Positions 1 through 5,810 of a stretch of DNA of 5,810 nt are shown here, piece after piece. The first letter of the stretch is position 1; the number at the start of each line of letters is the position of its first letter. This DNA is from Methylobacterium sp. (GTDB lineage: Bacteria > Pseudomonadota > Alphaproteobacteria > Rhizobiales > Beijerinckiaceae): the NCBI GenBank assembly GCA_020252865.1, contig JADCCH010000305.1, forward strand, positions 1 through 5,810, in the 5' to 3' direction. Under the pieces are notes generated by a model that did no database searches, had not been told where the DNA came from, and saw only the letters and a program-made list of their open reading frames with translations. The translations under genes were made by a program, and so were the position numbers.

Positions 1-531
1 CTCGTGGATCTCGAGGGGCGCATCGATGCGGTGGTCATGGGGGAGGCCTCGCCCGTGGGCGTCGAATCGACCATCCTGGCCTGCCTCGACAATCAGGTGG
101 TCCTGCTGCGGCCCGGCGCCGTCACGCGGGATTCGGTGGAGGCCGTGATCGGCCAAAGCGTGGCCGAGCCCGAGAGCAGGAGCGAGGACAATCCGCTCGC
201 GCCGGGCCGCCTGACCTCGCATTATGCTACCCGCGCACCCATCCGGCTGGAGGCGACCAGCATCGGGCCGGACGAGGCCTGTCTGGCATTTGGACGAGAA
301 TGGCCTGCAGGTGCCCATCCCGCGCGAACGCTCAACCTTTCCGAGAAGGGCGACCCCGTGGAGGCAGCAGCCAACCTCTACGCCATGCTGAGGCGGCTGG
401 ATGGACTTTCTCCCAGCGCGATCGGCGTGGTCAAATTTTCCAGAGCTGGGCTCGGAGAAGCAGTTTTTGACCGATTGCAGAGGGCCGCAGCCCCGCGTGG
501 CGCATCTTTCTATGACTTAAGTCGAATATGA
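1..531 (+). CDS. sua5: Threonylcarbamoyl-AMP synthase (Sua5 type), 3' part only
   Basis: This is the C-terminal ~176 residues of an L-threonylcarbamoyladenylate synthase; the start lies left of the window, so roughly the first 140-150 residues are missing. The enzyme makes threonylcarbamoyl-AMP from threonine, bicarbonate and ATP in the cytosol, the first step of t6A37 modification of ANN-decoding tRNAs. What is visible: the end of the YrdC-like catalytic domain with a GVESTI motif followed by LLRPGAV, then a linker, then the Sua5-specific C-terminal domain. The linker carries the sequence APGRLTSHYATRAPIRL, matching the PG...HYAP motif that separates Sua5 from the shorter TsaC/YrdC proteins. 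The tail contains GLGEAVFDRLQRAAAPRG, typical of the family end. The GTG at position 4 is internal, not a start. The TGA stop is at 529-531. The frame is open and intact, so the gene appears functional. Family assignment is firm; activity is inferred. Confidence 0.93.
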   Translation, partial: LVDLEGRIDAVVMGEASPVGVESTILACLDNQVVLLRPGAVTRDSVEAVIGQSVAEPESRSEDNPLAPGRLTSHYATRAPIRLEATSIGPDEACLAFGREWPAGAHPARTLNLSEKGDPVEAAANLYAMLRRLDGLSPSAIGVVKFSRAGLGEAVFDRLQRAAAPRGASFYDLSRI

Positions 532-547
532 GAGCGGAGACGCACCG

Positions 548-576
548 CTGTTACAGCCTGCAATTCTTGGTATAGT
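548..576 (+). promoter_or_regulatory. Possible sigma-70-like promoter for the LysR gene
   Basis: A TATAGT hexamer at 571-576 matches five of six bases of the -10 consensus and lies 26 bases before the LysR start. A 17-base spacer puts the -35 region at 548-553 (CTGTTA), which matches only three of six consensus bases. The 71-base gap between sua5 and the LysR gene is A+T-rich just after the -10, as expected around a start site. This is a weak inference; cotranscription from the sua5 promoter is also possible. Confidence 0.3.
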
Positions 577-602
577 GCTCGATCGAAAAATAATGCGGTA
601 GC

Positions 603-1520
603 ATGATGACCCAACCCCTCGCCTGGGACGACTTTCGCCTTGTGAAGGCGATTGCCGATGCCCGTTCCCTTGGTGGCGCTGCCGAAGCGCTCGCGGTCAA
701 CAACTCCACCGTCTTTCGTCGGCTGAACACGCTGGAGGACCAACTCGGTGTGCGCATTTTCGAGCGTGCGCGCACGGGCTATCTGCTGACCTCCGCTGGC
801 GAGGAAATGGTGGCTCTGGCCACCCGGATGTCGGAATCGATCATCGAGTTCGAGCGACGCATCGCGGGGCAGGATGTTCGCCCATCCGGCGAGTTGCGCG
901 TGACCACCGCCGATACGATGTTCTCCGATCTCATCGCGCCGGCCTTCGCGGAGTTCCATGCGAAATTCCCGGAAATCCTGCTCGACTTCGTCATCGACAA
1001 CCGGCCCTTGAACCTGTCGCGCCGGGATGCCGATGTCGCGATTCGCGCCGCGACCGACCCTCCGGAAACGCTGGTGGGCCGTCGCGTCGGCACCATCGCC
1101 TGGAGCGCCTATGCCTCGCGTGATTTCCTCGCGCGCCACAAGCTTGATCCGAAGCAAGCTTCGAGCTTTCTCGCGCCGGGGATTCCGTGGATCGGCATGA
1201 GCTATCCCATCCACACCATGAGCCCCACCCGATGGCTGGAGGACAATGTTCCGGCTGGCAATGTGGTGGCGAAGGTGAGCGCCGTCTCGGCGATCATCGC
1301 CGGCTTGCGCGCGGGGATTGGCGCTGGCCTCCTGCCCTGCTTCATGGGCGCGAAAGACCCCTCGCTTGTGCGGGTGGCGCTGTCGCCGAAGGCCGATTCC
1401 GGCCTGTGGCTGCTCACGCATCCGGACCTGAAGAAGGCCGCGCGGGTGCGGGCCTTCCTCGATTTCTTCGGCCACGAACTCGCCCGCCAGCGCAAGCTGC
1501 TGGAAGGCGAGGAGGTGTAG
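603..1520 (+). CDS. LysR-family transcriptional regulator
   Basis: A 305-residue cytoplasmic DNA-binding regulator of normal LysR length. Residues ~10-67 form the winged helix-turn-helix domain, with the recognition region SLGGAAEALAVNNSTVFRRL at 22-41, followed by LEDQLGVRIFERARTGYLLT. A linker helix (~68-92) leads to the type-2 periplasmic-binding-like effector domain (~95-295), marked by GELRVTTADT, DADVAIRA (142-149) and GIGAGLLP (238-245). The in-frame TAA at 591-593 means no earlier start exists; translation begins at ATG 603 or the adjacent ATG 606. No clear Shine-Dalgarno sequence precedes either. The NNSTVFRRL form of the recognition helix differs from the commoner SQPALSRQI and suggests a particular LysR subgroup. 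The effector and target genes are unknown. The convergent transporter 3 bases downstream is a possible but unproven target, since LysR regulators more often control divergent neighbours. Confidence 0.93.
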   Translation: MMTQPLAWDDFRLVKAIADARSLGGAAEALAVNNSTVFRRLNTLEDQLGVRIFERARTGYLLTSAGEEMVALATRMSESIIEFERRIAGQDVRPSGELRVTTADTMFSDLIAPAFAEFHAKFPEILLDFVIDNRPLNLSRRDADVAIRAATDPPETLVGRRVGTIAWSAYASRDFLARHKLDPKQASSFLAPGIPWIGMSYPIHTMSPTRWLEDNVPAGNVVAKVSAVSAIIAGLRAGIGAGLLPCFMGAKDPSLVRVALSPKADSGLWLLTHPDLKKAARVRAFLDFFGHELARQRKLLEGEEV

Positions 1521-1523
1521 GCA

Positions 1524-2801
1524 TCACACCGCGCCCGCCATGGCGAGGCGCGGCGCGGGCTTCTCGCGAATCGGCAGGTTGATCAGCGCCGAGGCCACGC
1601 CCAGCGCGATGGACAGCCACCAGACCACATCATAGCTGCCGGTCTTCTCGAACAGCACCCCGCCGAGGATGACGCCGAGGAAGCCGCCGACCTGGTGCGA
1701 GAAGAAGGCGAAGCCATAGAGCATCGCCATGTAGCGCGGCCCGAACATGATCGAGACGAGTGCTGCCGTGGGCGGCACGGTGGAAAGCCACAACAGGCCT
1801 GTCAGCGCGCCGAAAGTCAGCGCCGCGATCACGCCTACGGTCGTGACTGTTCCGAACACGCTGACCGGCATGGCCGCGAAGGGAATGGAGGCGAGCAGCC
1901 CCACTGCGACCACCGAACGCGCGAAATAGATGAAGGCGAGAATCCAGCGCTTGGGCATGCGATTGCCGAGCCAACCCGCTGAGAGCGAGCCCACGATGTT
2001 GAACAGGCCCACCAGCGCCAGCGTGAGGCCACCCACTTCCGGGGGCAGGCCGATATCCTTGAAATAGCTTGGCAGATGCACGGTGATGAAGGCGAGCTGG
2101 AAGCCGCAGGTGAAGAAGCCGAGCACCAGCAGCACATAGGAGCGATGATGGAAGGCTTCCGTCAGCGCCTGCCTCACGGTCTGGTTCTGCGTCGCATCGG
2201 TTGCATTGGCGGGCTTCGCCTGCGGTGGCGTGGCGAGTGCCAGGGCCAGCGGCATCGCGAGCAGCGTCAGCGCGGCGAAAACCAGCAGCGCGTTCGACCA
2301 GCCGTAATCGCGGATCAGCACCACGGAAAGCGGCGAGAACAGGAACTGCCCGAACGAACCGGCCGCCGTGCCGAAGCCGAAGGCCATGCTGCGCTTTTCA
2401 GGCGGCAGCAGCTTGCCGAAGGCGGCGAGCACAAGGTTGAAACTCGAGCCTGCCAAACCGAAGCCGATCAGAACGCCGGCCGTCAGCGTCAGCGCCGAGG
2501 GGGTGGTGGAGATCGTCATCAGCGCGAGGCCGGCGGCATAGAGCGCAAGGCCGCCCCAGAGCACGCGCAGCGTGCCGAAGCGGTCGGCAATCGCGCCCAT
2601 GAAGGGCTGGCCAATGCCCCAGACGAGGTTCTGGATGGCGAGCGCCAGAGCGAAAACATCCCGCCCCCAGCCATTGGCCGAGATGATCGGCTGCTGGAAA
2701 AAGCCCATGGCCGAACGCGGCCCGAAACCGATGCTCGCGATCAGGCAGCCTGAGAGGATGATGAGGCCGGCCGGCACGGCGCGGGTGGCGATATTCGTCA
2801 T
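1524..2801 (-). CDS. Major facilitator superfamily (MFS) transporter, 12 helices
   Basis: A 425-residue inner-membrane secondary transporter. Hydrophobic segments alternate along the whole length and fit twelve helices, split by a hydrophilic cytoplasmic loop at ~191-221 (rich in Gln, Thr and Ala). The MFS motif A between helices 2 and 3 is GAIADRFGTLRV (69-80), and a diverged copy, GWLGNRMPKRW (276-286), sits at the equivalent place in the second half. Other conserved stretches are GFGPRSAMGFFQQPI (25-39) near helix 1 and LYGFAFFSHQVGGFLG (361-376) near helices 10-11. The pattern resembles MFS proteins of the oxalate/formate and monocarboxylate type, but the substrate cannot be deduced. The ATG at 2799-2801 is preceded by AGAGGG, 7 bases upstream, a plausible ribosome-binding site. 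The gene follows glyS on the same strand after 345 bases, so it probably has its own promoter. Its stop lies 3 bases from the stop of the convergent LysR gene. Confidence 0.93.
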   Translation of the reverse strand: MTNIATRAVPAGLIILSGCLIASIGFGPRSAMGFFQQPIISANGWGRDVFALALAIQNLVWGIGQPFMGAIADRFGTLRVLWGGLALYAAGLALMTISTTPSALTLTAGVLIGFGLAGSSFNLVLAAFGKLLPPEKRSMAFGFGTAAGSFGQFLFSPLSVVLIRDYGWSNALLVFAALTLLAMPLALALATPPQAKPANATDATQNQTVRQALTEAFHHRSYVLLVLGFFTCGFQLAFITVHLPSYFKDIGLPPEVGGLTLALVGLFNIVGSLSAGWLGNRMPKRWILAFIYFARSVVAVGLLASIPFAAMPVSVFGTVTTVGVIAALTFGALTGLLWLSTVPPTAALVSIMFGPRYMAMLYGFAFFSHQVGGFLGVILGGVLFEKTGSYDVVWWLSIALGVASALINLPIREKPAPRLAMAGAV

Positions 2802-2802
2802 G

Positions 2803-2830
2803 CAGGTGCCCTCTGGCAGGTGCCCTCTGG
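2803..2830. repeat. Tandem 14-bp repeat covering the MFS ribosome-binding site
   Basis: Two exact copies of CAGGTGCCCTCTGG lie head to tail at 2803-2816 and 2817-2830, ending one base before the transporter's ATG. On the coding (minus) strand each copy contains AGAGGG, so the likely Shine-Dalgarno segment is present twice, 14 bases apart. Only the nearer copy has normal spacing to the start codon. Confidence 0.85.
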
Positions 2831-2935
2831 CGCGGCAACAAGATTTGCCCGCCTTTGCAACAGGCTATCGCGCTTTCATGCATTCCAAAAGCATATTGGC
2901 GTGATGAAATGATCAGCACCCGGAATGCGTTGGGG

Positions 2936-2950
2936 ATGATGCGACATCAT
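2936..2950. promoter_or_regulatory. Small perfect palindrome, possible operator
   Basis: ATGATG (2936-2941) and CATCAT (2945-2950) form a perfect 6-bp inverted repeat around CGA. It lies about 135 bases upstream of the transporter start, in the stretch where its promoter is expected. The size and symmetry would suit a dimeric repressor, but no regulator is indicated and a short palindrome can arise by chance. Confidence 0.2.
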
Positions 2951-2975
2951 GGGGAAACGCGGCCCGACGCTCACC

Positions 2976-3059
2976 CGTCATGGCCGGACTTGGTCCGGCC
3001 ATCCATGTCTTGGCAGCGGCCGAAAGTCGTGGATGGCCGGGACAAGCCCGGCCATGACG
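2976..3059. repeat. Large REP-like inverted repeat
   Basis: Two 32-base arms (2976-3007 and 3028-3059) are inverted copies of each other with 28 of 32 matches, separated by a 20-base loop. Each arm contains its own hairpin: GGCCGGAC-TTG-GTCCGGCC in the left arm (8-bp stem), and GGCCGGG-ACAAG-CCCGGCC in the right arm (7-bp stem). The element can therefore fold either as one long cruciform or as two short hairpins. Intergenic repeats starting GTCATGGCCGG are, from general knowledge, abundant in Hyphomicrobiales genomes. Lying after glyS on its own strand, it may stabilise the 3' end of the glyS transcript or limit read-through into the transporter; this is inference. Confidence 0.85.
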
Positions 3060-3084
3060 CCCTAACCCGCAATCTTCGAGAAAT
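3058..3084. repeat. Direct repeat, downstream copy of the glyS 3' end
   Basis: These 27 bases are identical to 3143-3169, which encode the last residues of GlyS (FSKIAG) and its TAG stop plus 4 bases beyond it. The copies are offset by 85 bases, with 58 different bases between them. The left end of this copy overlaps the outer end of the large inverted repeat by two bases. Confidence 0.9.
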
Positions 3085-3142
3085 TCGGCTTTGTTGTCCT
3101 GGGACCGGGCTGACCGCCCGGCGCGCAGTCGCGCTTTGCCAG

Positions 3143-3169
3143 CGCCCTAACCCGCAATCTTCGAGAAAT
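3143..3169. repeat. Direct repeat, copy within the glyS 3' end
   Basis: Exact partner of the 27-base block at 3058-3084. This copy spans the last codons of glyS, its TAG stop (3147-3149) and 4 bases beyond. It is the functional copy, because it continues in frame with the glyS body. Confidence 0.9.
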
Positions 3170-5717
3170 CCGCCACTTGCCTTGTTACACGGCGAAGCGT
3201 GGCCAGCAAAGCGAGGCGGTTCCTGCGGATGGCGGGGTCTTCCGCATTGACCATCACGGCATCGAAGAAGGCATCGACCGGCGCGCGAAGTTTCGCCATC
3301 GCACGCATAGCCATCTCAAAATCTTGATCGGCGATAGCGGCAACTGTCGCCTTATCTGCTCCGATCAGTGATGTGTTCAGCGCTTTTTCGCTCGCTTCCG
3401 TCAGCAAAGCGGGGTCGGCTGCGGCTTCGAACGCGCCTTCCGTTTCATTCGTTGTCTTTGCCTTCTTTTCCTCGTCGCGCAGGAGGTTCGCAGCGCGCTT
3501 GTAGCCAGCAAGAAGGTTCTTGCCATCCTCGGTGTCGAGGAACTTGCCCAGCGCCTCCACGCGACGAACGACGAGCAGGAGGTCGTCGTTGGTTTCACCA
3601 TTACCGAGCACGGCATCCACCAGATCATGCCGAGCGCCGGCATCGCGGAGCATGACCTTCAGGCGATCATGGAAGAAGGAGAGGAGGTCATCGGCCAAGC
3701 GCGAAGAAATTTCTCCAACAAATCGCTTCCCTTCTTCGCTGATGCTTTCGAAATCGTTTTCAAGCGCTGGCTCGCAGAGTGCGACCATCCGCGAAAAAAA
3801 AGAAACGACCTCTTCAAAATCATTCGGGACTTCGACGTTACAATCTTTATTGACTTCTGGATTGCACTTCAAAAGCTTGACTTTTTCGAGCCCATCCTTC
3901 TGAGGAACAAAATGCTTGAAAACTGGAAAGATGAAAGCCTTTTCAATTTCATTTGCCAAATCGTCCCCTGTTTGATCTTCATAACCCCTGGAAAGATCGT
4001 TGAATTGCTCGACAAACAGACCGAATCCAAACAACGCCCCAACAATTCCCGACTGGAATTTGTTGAAGAACAAACGCTGCAGATCAATTTGGAGATCGTT
4101 CTCGTCCAGCAACCGAATTACGCCCAGCGCCGCTCTACGTAGCGCGTAAGGGTCTTTGCTACCTGTGGGTTTCTCGCCCATGGCCCAGAAGCCCACGAGC
4201 GTATCGAGCTTGTCGGCGAGTGCGACCGTGACCGACACCTTGTCCGTGGGAACGCGATCATTCGGCCCGACGGGCTTGTAATGCTCCTCGCAGGCGGCCG
4301 CGACCGACGGGTGTTCGCCGATGAGCCCCGCATAGAGGCGGCCCATGAAACCCTGCACCTCGGGGAATTCGCCCACGACTTCGGTGAGGAGATCCGCCTT
4401 GCAGAGCGTCACGGCGCGATCGACCAGCTTTTCGTCCGCGCCCGTGACCTTGCACAATTCCTTCGCCAGCGCGCGTATCCGCTCGATGCGATCCCACTGG
4501 GAGCCGAGCTTTTCATGGAAGGTGACCTTCTGGAAGCGGGCCAGAGCCGCATCGAGCTTGTCTTTTTCCTTGTAGCCTTCCCAAACGCGCTTGTCGTTCT
4601 CCCAGAAGAATTTCGCATCCGAGAGGCGCGCGCGGATCACGCGTTCATTGCCAGCGATGATGACCTTGCCGCCATCCTTCGCCTCGATATTCGCGGTGAG
4701 AAGAAAGCGATTGGCAAGAGCATTCTCTTGCCCCCTCTCCCGGCGCTCCGCGCCCCCCTCTCCCCCCAAGGGAGAGGAGGCTTTCCTCAGAACAAAGCAT
4801 TTCTGGTTCGCGCGGATGGTCGCGCGGATCACCTCGGCCGGCACATCGAGGAAAGCTTCCTCGAAGCCGCCCATCAGCACCACCGGCCATTCGACGAGGC
4901 CTGCGACCTCTTCGAGCAGCCCCTCATCCTCCACGAGTTCCAGCCCTACCGCGAAGGCGAGGTTCCGGGCATCGGCGCGGATGATCTCCTTGCGCCGGTC
5001 GGCATCGAGAACCACCTTCGCGGCCTCGAGCTTCGTCACGTAATCCGCGAAGCGCCGAACCTCAATCGCCTCGGGCTTCATGAAGCGGTGGCCGTAAGTC
5101 ACGTTGCCCGCCTTCAGGCCATCCACCGCGAAGGGCACGATCTCGGTATCTTCGGTTTCCGCCCCGAAGGTCGCGAGGATAGAGCGCAAAGGGCGCACCC
5201 AGCGCAAAGATCCGGGCTCGGCGCTCGCGGCGCCCCAGCGCATGCTCTTCGGCCAGGGGAAGGCGCGGATGATGCCGGGGAGGATCTCCGCCAGCACGGC
5301 GATCGTCTCGATGCCTTCCCTCTCGATCAGCGCGAAGGCGGTGGCCTCCTTGCCCGTGCCGCGCACCTCCACCGAAAGGCCGCGCTCCGGCAGCGAGATG
5401 GAATGGCCCTCGTAGAGATCGAAGCGATGGAATTCGCTTTCCGGCACGCCGATGGATTTCAGGAAACCCAGCCGAGCAGCCTCCGGGGCGGAGATGCGTG
5501 GGCCCTTCTTCGCCTCGCGGGTGTCGGGCTGGCGCACCGGCAGGCCCGCAACAGTGAGTGCCAGCCGGCGCGGGGTCGCGAAGGCCTTGGCCCCCTCATA
5601 GGTGAGGCCCCGATCCACCAGCGCGTTGGTGACGAGCTTCTTCAAATCCTCCGCCGCCTGCCTCTGCATGCGGGCGGGAATTTCTTCGGAAAAGAGTTCG
5701 AGGAGAAGATCGGGCAT
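3147..5717 (-). CDS. glyS: Glycine--tRNA ligase beta subunit, enlarged by two insertions
   Basis: Beta subunit of the bacterial alpha2-beta2 glycyl-tRNA synthetase, which charges tRNA-Gly in the cytosol; beta supplies tRNA recognition while alpha (glyQ, not in the window) holds the catalytic core. Family signatures run the full length: [15 protein letters not shown] (4-18), ATPRRLAL (47-54), FPWPKSMRW (153-161), WVRPLRSI (173-180), YGHRF (208-212), ANQKCFVL (303-310), [15 protein letters not shown] (400-414), [20 protein letters not shown] (504-523), then the anticodon-binding part with [20 protein letters not shown] (685-704) and [11 protein letters not shown] (734-744). The start at 5717 gives the canonical N-terminus; no good Shine-Dalgarno precedes it, so translational coupling to the upstream gene is possible. 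At 856 residues it exceeds the usual ~690: one insert of ~20 residues (313-332) is a palindromic repeat, and one of ~120 residues (553-674) is A+T-rich. The frame is unbroken and both flanks are conserved, so it is probably functional. Confidence 0.95.
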   Translation of the reverse strand: MPDLLLELFSEEIPARMQRQAAEDLKKLVTNALVDRGLTYEGAKAFATPRRLALTVAGLPVRQPDTREAKKGPRISAPEAARLGFLKSIGVPESEFHRFDLYEGHSISLPERGLSVEVRGTGKEATAFALIEREGIETIAVLAEILPGIIRAFPWPKSMRWGAASAEPGSLRWVRPLRSILATFGAETEDTEIVPFAVDGLKAGNVTYGHRFMKPEAIEVRRFADYVTKLEAAKVVLDADRRKEIIRADARNLAFAVGLELVEDEGLLEEVAGLVEWPVVLMGGFEEAFLDVPAEVIRATIRANQKCFVLRKASSPLGGEGGAERRERGQENALANRFLLTANIEAKDGGKVIIAGNERVIRARLSDAKFFWENDKRVWEGYKEKDKLDAALARFQKVTFHEKLGSQWDRIERIRALAKELCKVTGADEKLVDRAVTLCKADLLTEVVGEFPEVQGFMGRLYAGLIGEHPSVAAACEEHYKPVGPNDRVPTDKVSVTVALADKLDTLVGFWAMGEKPTGSKDPYALRRAALGVIRLLDENDLQIDLQRLFFNKFQSGIVGALFGFGLFVEQFNDLSRGYEDQTGDDLANEIEKAFIFPVFKHFVPQKDGLEKVKLLKCNPEVNKDCNVEVPNDFEEVVSFFSRMVALCEPALENDFESISEEGKRFVGEISSRLADDLLSFFHDRLKVMLRDAGARHDLVDAVLGNGETNDDLLLVVRRVEALGKFLDTEDGKNLLAGYKRAANLLRDEEKKAKTTNETEGAFEAAADPALLTEASEKALNTSLIGADKATVAAIADQDFEMAMRAMAKLRAPVDAFFDAVMVNAEDPAIRRNRLALLATLRRVTRQVADFSKIAG
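3696..4061 (-). other. A+T-rich expansion inside glyS
   Basis: This part of glyS encodes residues ~553-674, between the conserved [12 protein letters not shown] block and the [14 protein letters not shown] block, which in typical alphaproteobacterial GlyS lie much closer together. By hand count 3781-4080 is about 42% G+C (33% in 3901-3960), against 72% in 4261-4320 and 62% in 3541-3600. Codons change from G/C-ending to many A/T-ending ones. The encoded segment is hydrophilic and acidic with aromatic patches ([18 protein letters not shown]) and three cysteines (618, 626, 648). I recognise no domain in it. The segment is known from memory to vary in length among alphaproteobacteria, so it is probably a tolerated surface insertion. 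The exact edges are estimates. Confidence 0.7.
4713..4777. repeat. Palindromic repeat carried in frame inside glyS
   Basis: Three adjacent hairpins can be drawn: GGCAAGAG-CATT-CTCTTGCC (4713-4732, 8-bp stem), GGCGC-TCC-GCGCC (4742-4754), and CCTCTCCC-CCCAA-GGGAGAGG (4757-4777, 8-bp stem). CCCCCTCTCCC also occurs twice (4731-4741 and 4754-4764). Read on the minus strand it encodes [19 protein letters not shown] within GlyS residues ~313-332, where homologues pass almost directly from QKCFVL to LANRF. Such CCCTCTCCC...GGGAGAGG repeats are normally intergenic in Hyphomicrobiales (from general knowledge). The first hairpin may partly be native glyS sequence. Confidence 0.8.
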
Positions 5718-5742
5718 CGGGGCTCAGTCTGGTCTTCGGCGC

Positions 5743-5810
5743 TCAGAGCGCCTTGTGGCTTCCGTCGCACATCGGGGATTTGCCGGTCTGCTTGCAGGTG
5801 CAGAACGCGA
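5743..5810 (-). CDS. CDGSH iron-sulfur domain protein, C-terminal end only
   Basis: The last 22 codons of a gene running off the right edge, ending in TGA at 5743-5745. Read on the minus strand they give AFCTCKQTGKSPMCDGSHKAL, which fits the CDGSH (mitoNEET-type) signature C-x-C-x2-(S/T)-x3-P-x-C-D-G-(S/A/T)-H exactly. The three cysteines and the histidine would bind a 2Fe-2S cluster. In this family the motif sits in a very small protein or at the end of a short domain; here it is two residues from the C-terminus after the KAL tail begins. The biological role in bacteria is poorly defined, mostly redox or iron-sulfur handling. The stop is 25 bases before the glyS start on the same strand, so the two may share a transcript. 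The match is strong although the piece is short. Confidence 0.85.
   Translation of the reverse strand, partial: AFCTCKQTGKSPMCDGSHKAL

Larger units (their letters stand above)
2802..3146. other. Intergenic region between glyS and the MFS gene
   Basis: No protein gene is supported in these 345 bases. From the transporter side outward it holds the doubled ribosome-binding segment, an A+T-richer stretch (about 2840-2950) where the transporter promoter should be, a small perfect palindrome, a large REP-like inverted repeat, a second copy of the last 27 bases around the glyS stop, and a short G+C hairpin (3105-3121) just after glyS. I could not pick a convincing -35/-10 pair on the minus strand. 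A 7-base inverted pair, GCATTCC (2880-2886) and GGAATGC (2922-2928), may or may not be meaningful. Confidence 0.6.

Noticed and set aside
533..549. Hairpin AGCGG...CCGCT after the sua5 stop as a terminator
   Set aside because: The stem is only 5 bp and no T tract follows; it also overlaps the possible LysR promoter.
510..1475. 321-codon open frame on the minus strand
   Set aside because: It is a shadow of the LysR gene: composition is Arg/His/Gly-rich, no family is recognisable, and the opposite strand carries a clear LysR protein.
2076..2753. 225-codon open frame on the plus strand
   Set aside because: It lies opposite the MFS gene, is extremely rich in Arg, Gln, Glu and Gly, and shows no membrane or domain pattern.
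3105..3121. Hairpin CCGGGC-TGACC-GCCCGG after glyS as an intrinsic terminator
   Set aside because: The stem is G+C-rich but only 6 bp, and no T tract follows it on the glyS strand. It may help termination but cannot be called.
2802..3146. CRISPR array or tRNA gene in the intergenic region
   Set aside because: The repeats are inverted or only two copies with no regular spacers, and no cloverleaf could be drawn.
2855..3250. 131-codon open frame on the plus strand through the intergenic region
   Set aside because: It reads through the REP-like inverted repeat and into the end of glyS, has no clear ribosome-binding site, and no recognisable product.
3147..5717. glyS as a frameshifted or fused pseudogene because of its unusual length and mixed composition
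   Set aside because: The frame is continuous from the canonical N-terminus to the canonical C-terminus, and conserved blocks are present in order on both sides of both insertions.

Overview
The window looks like chromosomal DNA of a high-G+C alphaproteobacterium, most likely a member of the Hyphomicrobiales (Rhizobiales). The reasons are the G+C-rich codon use, the split two-subunit glycyl-tRNA synthetase with alphaproteobacterial signature stretches, and two kinds of palindromic repeat of the sort common in that order. The genus cannot be fixed from this sequence alone.

Layout from left to right: the 3' part of a Sua5-type threonylcarbamoyl-AMP synthase gene (1-531, +); a 71-base gap with a possible promoter; a complete LysR-family regulator (603-1520, +); a complete 12-helix MFS transporter facing it (1524-2801, -), with only 3 bases between the two stop codons; a 345-base intergenic stretch (2802-3146) holding a duplicated ribosome-binding segment, a small palindrome, a large REP-like inverted repeat and a duplicated copy of the glyS 3' end; glyS, the glycyl-tRNA synthetase beta subunit (3147-5717, -); and at the right edge the last codons of a CDGSH iron-sulfur protein gene (5743-5810, -), 25 bases upstream of glyS and perhaps cotranscribed with it.

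Two genes serve the translation apparatus (Sua5 for tRNA t6A modification, GlyS for tRNA-Gly charging). The LysR/MFS pair is an accessory regulator and transporter whose ligand and substrate cannot be told from sequence. No new multi-gene system (defence, mobile element, biosynthetic cluster) is visible.

The real interest is in glyS. At 856 codons it is about 165 longer than the usual ~690. The extra length is in two places: a short palindromic repeat carried in frame (residues ~313-332), and an A+T-rich expansion of about 120 residues (residues ~553-674) between two conserved blocks. The 3' end of glyS is also partly duplicated just downstream, next to a large inverted repeat. The locus therefore seems to have taken several insertion or duplication events while keeping its reading frame.
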